A stretch of 8,433 bases of DNA. It comes from an uncultured bacterium (GTDB taxonomy: Bacteria; Bacillota; Clostridia; Oscillospirales; Oscillospiraceae). The notes below the pieces were generated by a model. The model saw nothing but the letters and a program-made list of their open reading frames with translations. It searched no databases and was not told the origin of the DNA. The stretch is taken from contig CAJMLC010000084.1 of NCBI GenBank assembly GCA_905214155.1, forward strand, positions 1 through 8,433, read 5' to 3'. Position numbers and translations under genes: made by a program. Positions 1 through 5,961 of the stretch are shown here, one piece after another (position 1 is the first letter of the stretch; each line of letters starts with the position of its first letter).

Positions 1-58
1 GATCAGCGACCTGCGCATGATCTTCGAAAACGACATCCGCTTCCTGTCGCAGTTTTAA
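1..58 (+). CDS. pheS: Phenylalanyl-tRNA synthetase alpha subunit, C-terminal end (partial)
   Basis: Only the last 18 codons and the TAA stop (56-58) are in the window; the reading frame starts at base 2. The peptide ends in ISDLRMIFENDIRFLSQF, which matches the conserved end of PheS proteins (a D-L-R or D-I-R-F-L-x-Q-F type tail next to motif 3 of the class II synthetase core). PheS carries the active site that charges tRNA-Phe in the cytoplasmic alpha2-beta2 enzyme. The downstream gene is pheT, with a 13-base gap, which is the usual pheST operon. Any upstream promoter or T-box leader would lie outside the window. Confidence 0.9.
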   Translation, partial: ISDLRMIFENDIRFLSQF

Positions 59-71
59 GGAGGGCTGAACG

Positions 72-2456
72 ATGAATATTTCGAGAAACTGGCTCAAAGA
101 GTTTGTAGATATTGAGGCAACTGACCGCGAATACGATGAGATCATGACGATCGCCGGTCAGAAGGTCGAGACCACCACACGCATGGACGCCGAGATCAAA
201 AATGTCGTCGTCGGCAAGGTGCTCTCGATGGCGCGGCATGAAAATTCCGACCACATGTGGGTCTGCATGGTGGACGTCGGCGCGGAGCGCCCCGTCCAGA
301 TCGTCACCGGCGCGCAGAACGTCCACGAGGGCGATCTCGTGCCCGTGGCGCAGCACAACTCGTATCTGCCCGGCGGCGTGCATATCACGAAGGGCAAGCT
401 CCGCGGCGTGGAGTCCTGCGGCATGCTCTGCTCGTTCAAGGAGCTTGGGCTGACGCAGAACGATGTGCCGGACGCTTATGAGGACGGGATCTGGATCCTG
501 AACAACGAGGACTGCACCGTCGGCGAGGACATCAACCACGTCATGGGTACGGACGATTCGATCGTCGAATTTGAGATCACGAACAACCGCCCGGACTGCT
601 ATTCCCTGCTGGGCCTCGCGCGCGAGACCGCTGCGGCGTTCAACGTCCCGATGCGGCACCACGACCCGGTCGTGAAGGGCGGCGCGGAGGGTGTCCTGCC
701 CGAGCTGCTGGACGTGGAAGTTCCGGCGGAGGATCTCTGCCTGCGCTATACCGCGCGCATGGTGCGCAACGTCAAGATCGCGCCGAGCCCCAAGTGGATG
801 CGTCAGCGCCTGCGCTCCGCCGGCATCCGTCCGATCAACAACATCGTCGACATCACGAACTATGTCATGGTCGAATATGGCCAGCCGATGCATGCCTTCG
901 ACTATCGCTATGTCAAGGGCGGCAAGATCATCGTCCGCCGCGCGGGCGAGGATAAGACGCTCACCACGCTCGACGGCAGCGTCCGTCAGCTGCAGCCGGA
1001 TATGCTCGTCATCGCGGACGAGACGAAGCCGGTCGGTCTGGCCGGCATCATGGGCGGCGAGAACAGCGAGATCGTGGACGACACGGCCGACGTTGTGTTC
1101 GAATCCGCCAACTTCCTCGGCGCGTCCATCCGCAAGACAGCGCTGGCCCTCGGCATGCGCACCGATGCTTCGGCGAAATTTGAAAAGGACATCGACCCGA
1201 TGCTGACCGTTCCGGCGGTCAACCGTGCATGCGAACTGGTCGAGATGCTCGGCGCAGGCGAAGTCGTCGACGGGATGATCGACATTCTGAACTATATTCC
1301 GGAGCCCGTCACCCTTCCGCTCGAGCCCGCCAAGATCAACGCGCTGCTCGGCACCAACATTTCCGAGGCCGACATGGTCGACTATCTGCGGCGCGAAGAA
1401 GTCCCGGTCGTGGACGGCATGGTGCAGGTCCCCTCGTGGCGGCCCGACCTTCGCTGCATGGCAGACCTCGCCGAAGAGGTCGCGCGGTACTATGGCTATA
1501 ACAAGATCGACACGACGCTGATGCGCGGCGCGACGACGATGGGTGGCTATTCCGAGACGCAGAAGCTGGAGAACGCGGCAGGCGCGGCAGCGCGCGCGAT
1601 GGGCTACAGCGAGATCATCACCTATTCCTTCGTCTCGCCGTCCACATTTGATTCCATCCGCATGCCGGCAGACTCTCCCCTGCGCAAAACCGTCAAGCTC
1701 ATCAACCCGCTGGGCGAGGATCGCTCGATCATGCGGACCGTCATCCTGCCGAGCATGCTGGACATTCTGGCGCGGAACTTCGCGCTGAAGAACAAGGGCG
1801 TCAAGCTCTATGAGCTGGGCAAGATCTATCTCCCGGTCGAGGGCCAGACCCTCCCCGATGAGCCGAAGCGCCTGATTTTCGGGACCTATGGCGAGCATGA
1901 GGACTTCTTCTCGATGAAGGGCGAGATCGTCGCGCTGCTCGAGCAGCTGAACGCCAAGCCCGCGACGTTCGTCGCCGAGAAGCACAACCCGAGCTATCAT
2001 CCGGGCCGCTGCGCCAACATTCTCATCGACGGCAAAGTCATGGGCGTCCTCGGCCAGATCCATCCGCTGATCGCCGAGAATTATGGCATCGGTGCAGACG
2101 TCTACGTCGCGGAGCTGGACTTCACGGCGCTCGAGGGCGCGCTGGAGCCGGAGCGTGTGTTCCACAGCCTGCCGAAGTTCCCCACCGTCACGCGCGACCT
2201 CGCGCTCGTCTGCGACGAGTCCATCACGGTCGGTGCGCTGGAGGACTGCATTGCGGAAGCGGGCGGCAAGCTGCTGCGCAAGATCGACCTGTTCGACATC
2301 TACCGCGGCCCTGGCATCGCCCCGGGCAAGAAGAGCGTCGCCTTCTCGCTCGAGCTGCGTGCCGATGACCGGACGCTGACCGACGAAGACTCCGTCAACA
2401 CCGTCAACCGCGTACTGGACGCGCTGCGCGAAAAGCTGGACGTCATGCTGCGCTGA
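72..2456 (+). CDS. pheT: Phenylalanyl-tRNA synthetase beta subunit
   Basis: This is a full-length 794-residue PheT, the usual size for the long bacterial form. It partners PheS in the cytoplasmic alpha2-beta2 enzyme that makes Phe-tRNA and edits mischarged Tyr-tRNA. Domains in order are: an EMAP-like tRNA-binding OB fold (about 43-150); the B3/B4 editing region (about 213-390), with a clear NNIVDITNYVM segment at 256-266 and HAFDY at 274-278; the B5 domain (about 409-478); a catalytic-like core without active-site function (about 485-690); and a C-terminal FDX-ACB anticodon-binding domain (about 698-794). In B5 the acidic set D459, D465, E468 and E469 fits the known magnesium-binding pattern. 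The start is fixed by AAGGAGG at 57-63, whose first two bases are the end of the pheS stop codon. I see no clear terminator after the stop codon. Confidence 0.98.
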   Translation: MNISRNWLKEFVDIEATDREYDEIMTIAGQKVETTTRMDAEIKNVVVGKVLSMARHENSDHMWVCMVDVGAERPVQIVTGAQNVHEGDLVPVAQHNSYLPGGVHITKGKLRGVESCGMLCSFKELGLTQNDVPDAYEDGIWILNNEDCTVGEDINHVMGTDDSIVEFEITNNRPDCYSLLGLARETAAAFNVPMRHHDPVVKGGAEGVLPELLDVEVPAEDLCLRYTARMVRNVKIAPSPKWMRQRLRSAGIRPINNIVDITNYVMVEYGQPMHAFDYRYVKGGKIIVRRAGEDKTLTTLDGSVRQLQPDMLVIADETKPVGLAGIMGGENSEIVDDTADVVFESANFLGASIRKTALALGMRTDASAKFEKDIDPMLTVPAVNRACELVEMLGAGEVVDGMIDILNYIPEPVTLPLEPAKINALLGTNISEADMVDYLRREEVPVVDGMVQVPSWRPDLRCMADLAEEVARYYGYNKIDTTLMRGATTMGGYSETQKLENAAGAAARAMGYSEIITYSFVSPSTFDSIRMPADSPLRKTVKLINPLGEDRSIMRTVILPSMLDILARNFALKNKGVKLYELGKIYLPVEGQTLPDEPKRLIFGTYGEHEDFFSMKGEIVALLEQLNAKPATFVAEKHNPSYHPGRCANILIDGKVMGVLGQIHPLIAENYGIGADVYVAELDFTALEGALEPERVFHSLPKFPTVTRDLALVCDESITVGALEDCIAEAGGKLLRKIDLFDIYRGPGIAPGKKSVAFSLELRADDRTLTDEDSVNTVNRVLDALREKLDVMLR

Positions 2457-2526
2457 ATATCGCGGCCTCCAACACCATATACTGTGTCGTGGACAAACTT
2501 GTAACACAAATGAAATGTTCCACCTG

Positions 2527-2555
2527 TTTACAATGTTCGGCAAGTATAGTATGAT
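2527..2555 (+). promoter_or_regulatory. Sigma-A-type promoter for ireB
   Basis: A -35 box TTTACA (2527-2532, 5 of 6 to TTGACA) is followed after exactly 17 bases by TATGAT (2550-2555, 5 of 6 to TATAAT). Transcription would begin near 2562, giving a short leader before the AAAGGAGG ribosome site at 2572-2579. This suggests that ireB is transcribed on its own and not only by readthrough from pheST. Confidence 0.7.
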
Positions 2556-2588
2556 GGTGACAGAAAACAGCAAAGGAGGCTGCACGGC

Positions 2589-2834
2589 ATGGATGACAAT
2601 ACGATCAAATTTGTAGTTCCCGATGACACGACAGAAGAAATGAAAGCGATCCTCACCGCGGTTTACGGCGCGCTGAGCGAAAAAGGCTACAACCCGATCA
2701 ATCAGATCGTGGGCTATCTGCTGTCTGAGGACCCGACCTATATCACCAACTATAACAACGCGCGCAGCCTCATCTGCAAGCTCGATCGCGATGAGCTGCT
2801 GCAGGAGCTGGTGCGCCATTATCTGTTCGAGTAA
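2589..2834 (+). CDS. ireB: IreB-family regulatory phosphoprotein (UPF0297)
   Basis: This 81-residue protein has the family hallmarks: the GYNPINQIVGYLL core (33-45), a D-P-x-Y-I segment, an N-x-A-R-x-L-I-x-K stretch and the C-terminal RDELLQELVRHYLFE-like helix. In Enterococcus faecalis, IreB is a small cytoplasmic protein phosphorylated by the PASTA kinase IreK (PrkC/Stk relatives); it acts in control of cell-wall stress and cephalosporin resistance. From memory the modified residues there are two N-terminal threonines. Here T5, in NTIKF, aligns with the second one, while the shorter start leaves no counterpart to the first. The start follows a strong AAAGGAGG with 9 bases of spacing. The Bacillus neighbours alaS, yrrK/ruvX and yrzB are absent; the gene sits alone between its own promoter and terminator. 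Confidence 0.93.
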   Translation: MDDNTIKFVVPDDTTEEMKAILTAVYGALSEKGYNPINQIVGYLLSEDPTYITNYNNARSLICKLDRDELLQELVRHYLFE

Positions 2835-2854
2835 GAGAACTTCAAAAGGGTTTT

Positions 2855-2886
2855 AGCAGACGGTCATTTTGACCGTCTGCTTTTCC
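2855..2886 (+). terminator. Rho-independent terminator of ireB
   Basis: A perfect 11-bp stem (AGCAGACGGTC at 2855-2865 with GACCGTCTGCT at 2871-2881) closes a 5-base loop ATTTT and runs into a T-rich tail (TTTTCCTT). It lies 20 bases after the ireB stop codon. There is no T tract on the other strand, so it works for rightward transcription only. Confidence 0.9.
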
Positions 2887-2915
2887 TTGCTTTCCGGTTC
2901 GTTTTTTGGTATAAT
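2887..2915 (+). promoter_or_regulatory. Possible upstream extended -10 promoter (P1) of the 3065 gene
   Basis: A perfect TATAAT (2910-2915) is preceded by TG at 2907-2908, the extended -10 arrangement, with a poor -35 TTGCTT (2887-2892) 17 bases upstream. A start near 2922 would give a leader of about 143 bases. That leader contains an A/T-rich imperfect stem (2966-2976 with 2983-2994) and then the second promoter. The -35 overlaps the terminator tail, which is common for tightly packed units. This is a sequence match only. Confidence 0.45.
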
Positions 2916-3008
2916 AATCATAATCGTATATTCTCCCAACCCAAAACATCCAAATTTCCCAGCGTTTTTTGAATTTCGGGCCAAATTGCAAAAATCCGCG
3001 CATAGACG

Positions 3009-3037
3009 TTGACAATTAAGTGACAACGTGTTACAAT
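3009..3037 (+). promoter_or_regulatory. Near-consensus sigma-A promoter (P2) of the 3065-4269 unit
   Basis: A perfect -35 TTGACA (3009-3014), a 17-base spacer and TACAAT (3032-3037, 5 of 6) form the best promoter in the window. The start would be near 3044, about 20 bases before the ATG at 3065, so the leader holds little besides the ribosome site. Phased hexamers overlie it (separate entry). Confidence 0.75.
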
Positions 3038-3046
3038 TTGGTTACA
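3009..3046 (+). promoter_or_regulatory. Four helically phased hexamers, candidate response-regulator operator
   Basis: Four related hexamers share one orientation: TTGACA (3009), GTGACA (3020), GTTACA (3030) and GTTACA (3041). Their starts are 11, 10 and 11 bases apart, one DNA turn each. The first is also the -35 box, and the third and fourth flank the -10 and the likely transcription start. Direct hexamers at this spacing are typical of OmpR/PhoB-family response regulators. The stretch 3029-3045 reads TGTTAC, five bases, then GGTTAC, which is 6/6 and 5/6 to the WalR (YycF) consensus TGTWAH-N5-TGTWAH as I recall it. Placement over the core promoter would favour repression. The regulator is inferred. 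Confidence 0.4.
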
Positions 3047-3053
3047 TGTATGC

Positions 3054-3060
3054 AGGAGGT
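3054..3060 (+). promoter_or_regulatory. Ribosome binding site that fixes the start at 3065
   Basis: AGGAGGT ends 4 bases before ATG 3065. An in-frame ATG at 3050 would overlap this site, and an in-frame GTG at 3020 lies upstream of the predicted transcription start, so both longer starts are unlikely. Confidence 0.8.
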
Positions 3061-3064
3061 ATCT

Positions 3065-3355
3065 ATGGCAGAGGAAAAATCGATCCTGACCTATAAGGGC
3101 AAGCCCCTGATGCGGAAGGATAACGTGGTATATTACGGCTCGATGGCCGATTCGCATATTGTGATGCTGCAGATTCTGGAGACGAAAAAGGTGAACGGCG
3201 AAGACATTGCAAGCAAGGTCTCCGTGGAACTTCAGCTCACCGATCCCAACGCGAGAGCGCGGGACCGCATCGTGAAAAAATCAGAAAAAGACGGCTTCTA
3301 CACGGCGTTGGATGTTGGCTGTGTGTGGCTGAAGCGGGCGCTGGCAAACAAGTAA
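3065..3355 (+). CDS. Unrecognised 96-residue cytoplasmic protein
   Basis: I do not recognise a named family. The protein is 96 residues long, soluble in character, and has no signal peptide or membrane segment. It begins with a short strand-turn-strand pattern (SILTYKGKPLMRKDNVVYYG), followed by a region of alternating hydrophobic residues (HIVMLQILETKK, then KVSVELQL). It then has a basic segment rich in R and K (RARDRIVKKSEKDG) and a C-terminal helix (ALDVGCVWLKRAL), which suggests a small alpha/beta fold. Codon use matches the neighbours, so it looks like a resident gene. It is 41 bases upstream of the NlpC/P60 gene with no terminator or clear promoter between, so the two are probably co-transcribed from P2. 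A link to envelope control is suggested only by that context. Confidence 0.8.
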   Translation: MAEEKSILTYKGKPLMRKDNVVYYGSMADSHIVMLQILETKKVNGEDIASKVSVELQLTDPNARARDRIVKKSEKDGFYTALDVGCVWLKRALANK

Positions 3356-3396
3356 CGTTTCGATAGACAGCGCATTGGGGATTTGGGAGAACAAAT

Positions 3397-4269
3397 ATGA
3401 AGAAACTCATCAGAACGTTGACGCTGACTATCGGCGTCTGTCTGGCCCTGCTCTGTTCCGTGCAGGCCATTGAACTGAAAACCGGCATCGGCATCGTAGA
3501 GACGAATGGGCTTCGCCTGCGGGCCAAGCCCAGCACCGAGGCGGACATTCTCGACAACGCCTCCTACGGCGACAACGTGGTCATCATCCGCGAATCCGGC
3601 GATTTCTACCTCGTCGACTATAACCTGCAGATCGGCTATATGGCCAAGGGCTATGTGACGTTCAAGGAACGGGAAAACGTGGAGCTTGGCTACGGCAAGG
3701 TCGTGGACGCATCGGTCAACATGCGCGCCAAGCCCGACCCGGCGAGCGACCTTGCGGCCACGCTGAACGCAGGCGACAAGGCCTACATCATCGGCTTCAA
3801 CTGCGGCTGGTATAAGGTGCAGTACAATGGCCTGACCGGCTATATCCGGAGCGACCTTCTGGAGCTGACGGAAAAGCCGAAGACGAACACGGGCGGCGCG
3901 GTCTCCGCCGGGCAGCAGCTTGTCGACCTCGCGAAGCAGTATCTCGGCACGCCTTATGTCTGGGGCGGCACGACGACCTCCGGCTTCGACTGCTCCGGCT
4001 ATACAAAGTATGTCTATGCACAGCTCGGCTATACGCTCAATCGTACGGCGGCGCAGCAGCTCTCAAACGGCGTTTCGGTCACGAATCTTCAGGTTGGCGA
4101 TCTGGTGTTTTTCAACAATACATATTCCTCGTCCCTCGCGGCGACACACGTCGGCATCTACACCGGCGACAACCAGTTCATCCACGCGGCTGAGGGCGGC
4201 GTGAAGATCACGGATCTTTCCGATTCGTTCTATGCGAGCCGCTATGTGGGTGCAAGAAGAATTTTTTGA
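3397..4269 (+). CDS. Secreted SH3b-SH3b-NlpC/P60 peptidoglycan hydrolase
   Basis: This 290-residue exported protein has a signal peptide (basic MKKLIR start, hydrophobic 7-20, likely cleavage after VQA at 24). Two bacterial SH3 domains follow, each with the N-x-R-x-K-P-type signature: LRLRAKPS (about 33-90) and VNMRAKPD (about 99-157). A Thr/Gly-rich linker leads to an NlpC/P60 domain (about 172-290). The catalytic Cys is C199 in FDCSGY; the paired His is H251 in THVGIY, and H263 in FIHAA is the likely third residue. The family cuts peptide stems of peptidoglycan, usually after D-gamma-Glu, and SH3b domains bind the wall, so it acts outside the membrane in wall turnover, division or spore germination. 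The start has GGGAGA at 3385-3390 with 6 bases of spacing. It is probably the second gene of the P2 unit and ends 20 bases before a terminator. All key residues are present. Confidence 0.95.
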   Translation: MKKLIRTLTLTIGVCLALLCSVQAIELKTGIGIVETNGLRLRAKPSTEADILDNASYGDNVVIIRESGDFYLVDYNLQIGYMAKGYVTFKERENVELGYGKVVDASVNMRAKPDPASDLAATLNAGDKAYIIGFNCGWYKVQYNGLTGYIRSDLLELTEKPKTNTGGAVSAGQQLVDLAKQYLGTPYVWGGTTTSGFDCSGYTKYVYAQLGYTLNRTAAQQLSNGVSVTNLQVGDLVFFNNTYSSSLAATHVGIYTGDNQFIHAAEGGVKITDLSDSFYASRYVGARRIF

Positions 4270-4288
4270 ATCTCAGGTATGAAAGAAT

Positions 4289-4331
4289 GAGAAGCCGTAC
4301 AGACTATCTGTGCGACTTCTTTTTCATTTTT
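4289..4331 (+). terminator. Rho-independent terminator of the NlpC/P60 gene
   Basis: A 14-position stem (4290-4303 with 4307-4320) has one C/A mismatch and one G-T pair, a 3-base loop CTA, and the tail TTTTCATTTTT. It begins 20 bases after the stop codon. Confidence 0.85.
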
Positions 4332-4343
4332 CCATTCCTCTTG

Positions 4344-4376
4344 ACCGTGAAGGTGTTAACCTTCACGGTATTTTTT
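4344..4376 (+). terminator. Second, tandem terminator
   Basis: A perfect 11-bp stem (ACCGTGAAGGT at 4344-4354 with ACCTTCACGGT at 4359-4369) closes the 4-base loop GTTA and is followed by A and then six T (4371-4376). It is stronger than the hairpin just upstream, and together they should isolate the spoVA unit from envelope-gene transcription. Confidence 0.85.
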
Positions 4377-4403
4377 ACCCGTTCTCTTCCCACCGCAACG
4401 AAA

Positions 4404-4475
4404 AAAGCCTCCCTTGTGTAAAGGGAGGTGGCATTTGCGAAGCAAATGACGGAGGGATTGTACAAGGGAGCCTTT
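4404..4475. repeat. Structured intergenic repeat element with three hairpin options
   Basis: The outer arms AAAGCCTCCCTTGT (4404-4417) and ACAAGGGAGCCTTT (4462-4475) pair with a single C/C mismatch. Inside, CCTCCCTT (4408-4415) can instead pair perfectly with AAGGGAGG (4421-4428) around GTGTA. A further hairpin joins CATTTGC (4432-4438) and GCAAATG (4442-4448) around GAA. The left arm can therefore choose between two partners. I recall very similar elements scattered between genes in Faecalibacterium- and Oscillospiraceae-type genomes, often with a different central hairpin, so this is probably one copy of a dispersed, MITE- or REP-like family. Only one copy is in this window. No coding potential is seen. 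Confidence 0.75.
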
Positions 4476-4479
4476 CATT

Positions 4480-4508
4480 GTATGAAACCCAAATAATCGC
4501 ACAAACTA
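4480..4508 (+). promoter_or_regulatory. Candidate sigma-G (or sigma-F) promoter of spoVAD
   Basis: GTATG (4480-4484) fits the forespore -35 pattern GHATR. After 17 bases, CAAACTA (4502-4508) matches 6 of 7 positions of CATNNTA. A start near 4515 leaves a leader of about 19 bases with AGGAGG at 4521-4526. No sigma-A-like match is seen here. spoVA operons are sigma-G controlled in Bacillus and clostridia, which supports the reading. The -35 lies only 4 bases past the intergenic repeat. Confidence 0.5.
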
Positions 4509-4533
4509 CAAAAAACATTCAGGAGGCGATGGA

Positions 4534-5553
4534 ATGGACGATCTGCACATCGGCGCGCAGTCGGTGCGGTTCGACGCGCCGCCGTCGATCTTGTCCTTTG
4601 CGGCGATCGGCGGGAAAAAGGAGCAGGAAGGGCCGCTGGCCAGCTATTTTGATTTCCTCTCCGGCGACACGACGTTCGGCCAGAAAAGCTGGGAAAAGGC
4701 GGAGAGCGAGCTGCAAAAGCGCGCGCTGGACACGGCGCTGCGCAAGCTGGACGCGAAATACAGGGATCTCGACGCGCTCTTCGCGGGCGACCTTCTGAAC
4801 CAGTGCATCGGCTCGGCCTTTGCGATGCGCGAGACGGGGATCCCCTTTCTCGGGCTCTACGGCGCGTGCTCAACGATGGCAGAGTCACTTCTGCTGGCGA
4901 GCGCAGCGGTAAACGCCGGCTACACCCGCCGCGCCGCGGCGCTCACCTCTTCGCACTTCGCCTCTGCCGAGCGGCAGTACCGCTTCCCTCTCGGCTATGG
5001 CGGCCAGCGGACACCGACGGCGCAGTGGACAGCGACGGCCGCCGGGTGCTGTGTGGTGGGGCGCGGGTCTCGCGGGCCATACGTCACGGGCGCGACCGTG
5101 GGCCGCATCGTCGACCTCGGCATCAAGGACGCGAACAACATGGGCGCCGCAATGGCCCCGGCGGCTGTCGACACGCTGGTACGGCACTTTCAGGACTTTG
5201 GCGTCTCCCCTGCTGATTACGACCTGATCGTCACGGGCGACCTTGGTGCGCTCGGCAAGCAGATCGTGCTCGAACAGACGGCGAAGGATGGCTATGACCT
5301 CTCGCAGAACTATGACGACTGCGGCGTGCTGCTCTTTTCCGCGAAAAAGCAGGACGTCCACTCCGGCGGCTCCGGCTGCGGCTGCTCGGCCAGCGTGCTC
5401 TGCGGGTATCTGCTGCGCCGGATGCAGGAAGGCTCGCTGAAAAGCCTGCTCTTCTGCGCGACGGGCGCGCTGCTCTCGCCGGTGTCGACGTGGCAGGGCG
5501 AATCCATCCCCGGCATCTGCCACGCGGTGGCCATTTCGGCGGAGAGGCGGTGA
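4534..5553 (+). CDS. spoVAD: Stage V sporulation protein AD
   Basis: This is a full-length 339-residue thiolase-fold protein of the SpoVAD family. SpoVAD sits with other SpoVA proteins at the inner spore membrane and binds dipicolinic acid (DPA), helping load Ca-DPA during sporulation and release it at germination. Landmarks are GDLLNQ (85-90), GLYGACSTMAES (107-118) with C112 where thiolases carry their nucleophile, the conserved SSHFASAERQYRFPLGYGGQ block (139-158) and RTPTAQWTATAAG (159-171). Further on are GDLGALG (235-241), DCGVLLF (262-268) and the small-residue HSGGSGCGCSA (276-286). The family is thought to bind rather than catalyse. AGGAGG with 7 bases of spacing selects ATG 4534; an ATG at 4529 is out of frame. 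spoVAE follows after 4 bases, but the usual upstream partner spoVAC is not adjacent. Confidence 0.95.
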   Translation: MDDLHIGAQSVRFDAPPSILSFAAIGGKKEQEGPLASYFDFLSGDTTFGQKSWEKAESELQKRALDTALRKLDAKYRDLDALFAGDLLNQCIGSAFAMRETGIPFLGLYGACSTMAESLLLASAAVNAGYTRRAAALTSSHFASAERQYRFPLGYGGQRTPTAQWTATAAGCCVVGRGSRGPYVTGATVGRIVDLGIKDANNMGAAMAPAAVDTLVRHFQDFGVSPADYDLIVTGDLGALGKQIVLEQTAKDGYDLSQNYDDCGVLLFSAKKQDVHSGGSGCGCSASVLCGYLLRRMQEGSLKSLLFCATGALLSPVSTWQGESIPGICHAVAISAERR

Positions 5554-5557
5554 AGCA

Positions 5558-5914
5558 ATGGAATATCTAAAAGCATTTCTCGTGGGCGGCGCGATCTGCG
5601 CGGTGGGCCAGCTGCTGCTCGACAAAACGAAGCTGACGCCCGCGCGCATCCTCGTCTGCTTCGTGGTGCTGGGCGTGATCCTCGGCGCATGCGGCGTGTA
5701 CAAGCCGCTGGTGGACTTCGCAGGCGCGGGCGCGACCGTGCCGCTGACCGGCTTCGGCTACAACCTCGCCAGGGGCGTGAAGCAGGCCGTGCAGGAGGAC
5801 GGATGGCTCGGCGTGCTCACCGGCGGGCTGAAGGCCGCGGCGGGCGGCATCTCGGCGGCGGTGTTTTTCGGCTTTCTCGCCGCGCTGCTCTGCAATCCGA
5901 AGGATAAATCCTGA
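5558..5914 (+). CDS. spoVAE: Stage V sporulation protein AE (SpoVAE/SpoVAEb type)
   Basis: This 118-residue integral membrane protein is the size of Bacillus SpoVAEb and clostridial SpoVAE. It is part of the SpoVA machinery that moves Ca-DPA across the inner spore membrane. Hydrophobic segments lie at about 5-22, 29-48 and 91-111, with the conserved middle region PLTGFGYNLARGVKQAV (62-78) and a following G-W-L-G-V-L-T-G-G-L stretch (82-91). It starts 4 bases after the spoVAD stop codon with a GGAGAGG site (5541-5547) inside the end of spoVAD, indicating translational linkage. No terminator follows until after the next small gene. Confidence 0.93.
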   Translation: MEYLKAFLVGGAICAVGQLLLDKTKLTPARILVCFVVLGVILGACGVYKPLVDFAGAGATVPLTGFGYNLARGVKQAVQEDGWLGVLTGGLKAAAGGISAAVFFGFLAALLCNPKDKS

Positions 5915-5915
5915 A

Positions 5916-5929
5916 ATTTTGCGCAAAAT
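5916..5929. promoter_or_regulatory. Perfect 14-bp palindrome after spoVAE
   Basis: ATTTTGCGCAAAAT begins one base after the spoVAE stop codon and lies 32 bases upstream of the small N/Q-rich gene. As RNA it gives only a weak 5-bp A/U stem with a 4-base loop and no T tract, so it is more like a protein-binding site than a terminator. TATCCTA at 5935-5941 resembles a forespore -10 (6 of 7 to CATNNTA), but no matching -35 is seen. Function unknown. Confidence 0.35.
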
Positions 5930-5961
5930 AGCAATATCCTAATTTTAATGGAGGCAAAACC

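Noticed and set aside
2457..2526. Searched for a terminator after pheT and for a structured leader before ireB.
   Set aside because: Only 4-base stems were found, with no T tract; TTGTAACAC at 2499-2507 is the inverse of a 9-base run at 3028-3036 but is too short to call.
3..2819. A 938-codon open frame on the minus strand across all of pheT and ireB.
   Set aside because: Both genes underneath are clearly real on the plus strand. The antisense frame is Arg/Asp/Val-rich low-grade sequence without a recognisable domain, and arises because GC-rich codons of pheT rarely give stops in that frame.
3020..3064. GTG start that would add 15 residues to the 96-residue protein.
   Set aside because: The predicted -10 and ribosome site lie inside the extension, and AGGAGGT fits ATG 3065 well.
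3430..3468. Possible lipoprotein box around the Cys in ALLCSVQA of the NlpC/P60 protein.
   Set aside because: The residue before Cys is Leu, not Gly, Ala or Ser. A type I cleavage after VQA fits better.
4310..4798. Plus-strand open frame running through the terminators, the repeat and the start of spoVAD.
   Set aside because: It crosses two terminators and a structured repeat, and turns into an Arg/Ser-rich shadow inside spoVAD. It shows no spoVAC similarity.
4885..5703. A 272-codon minus-strand open frame over spoVAD and spoVAE.
   Set aside because: It is an Arg/Ala-rich shadow of two well-recognised genes, with no domain.
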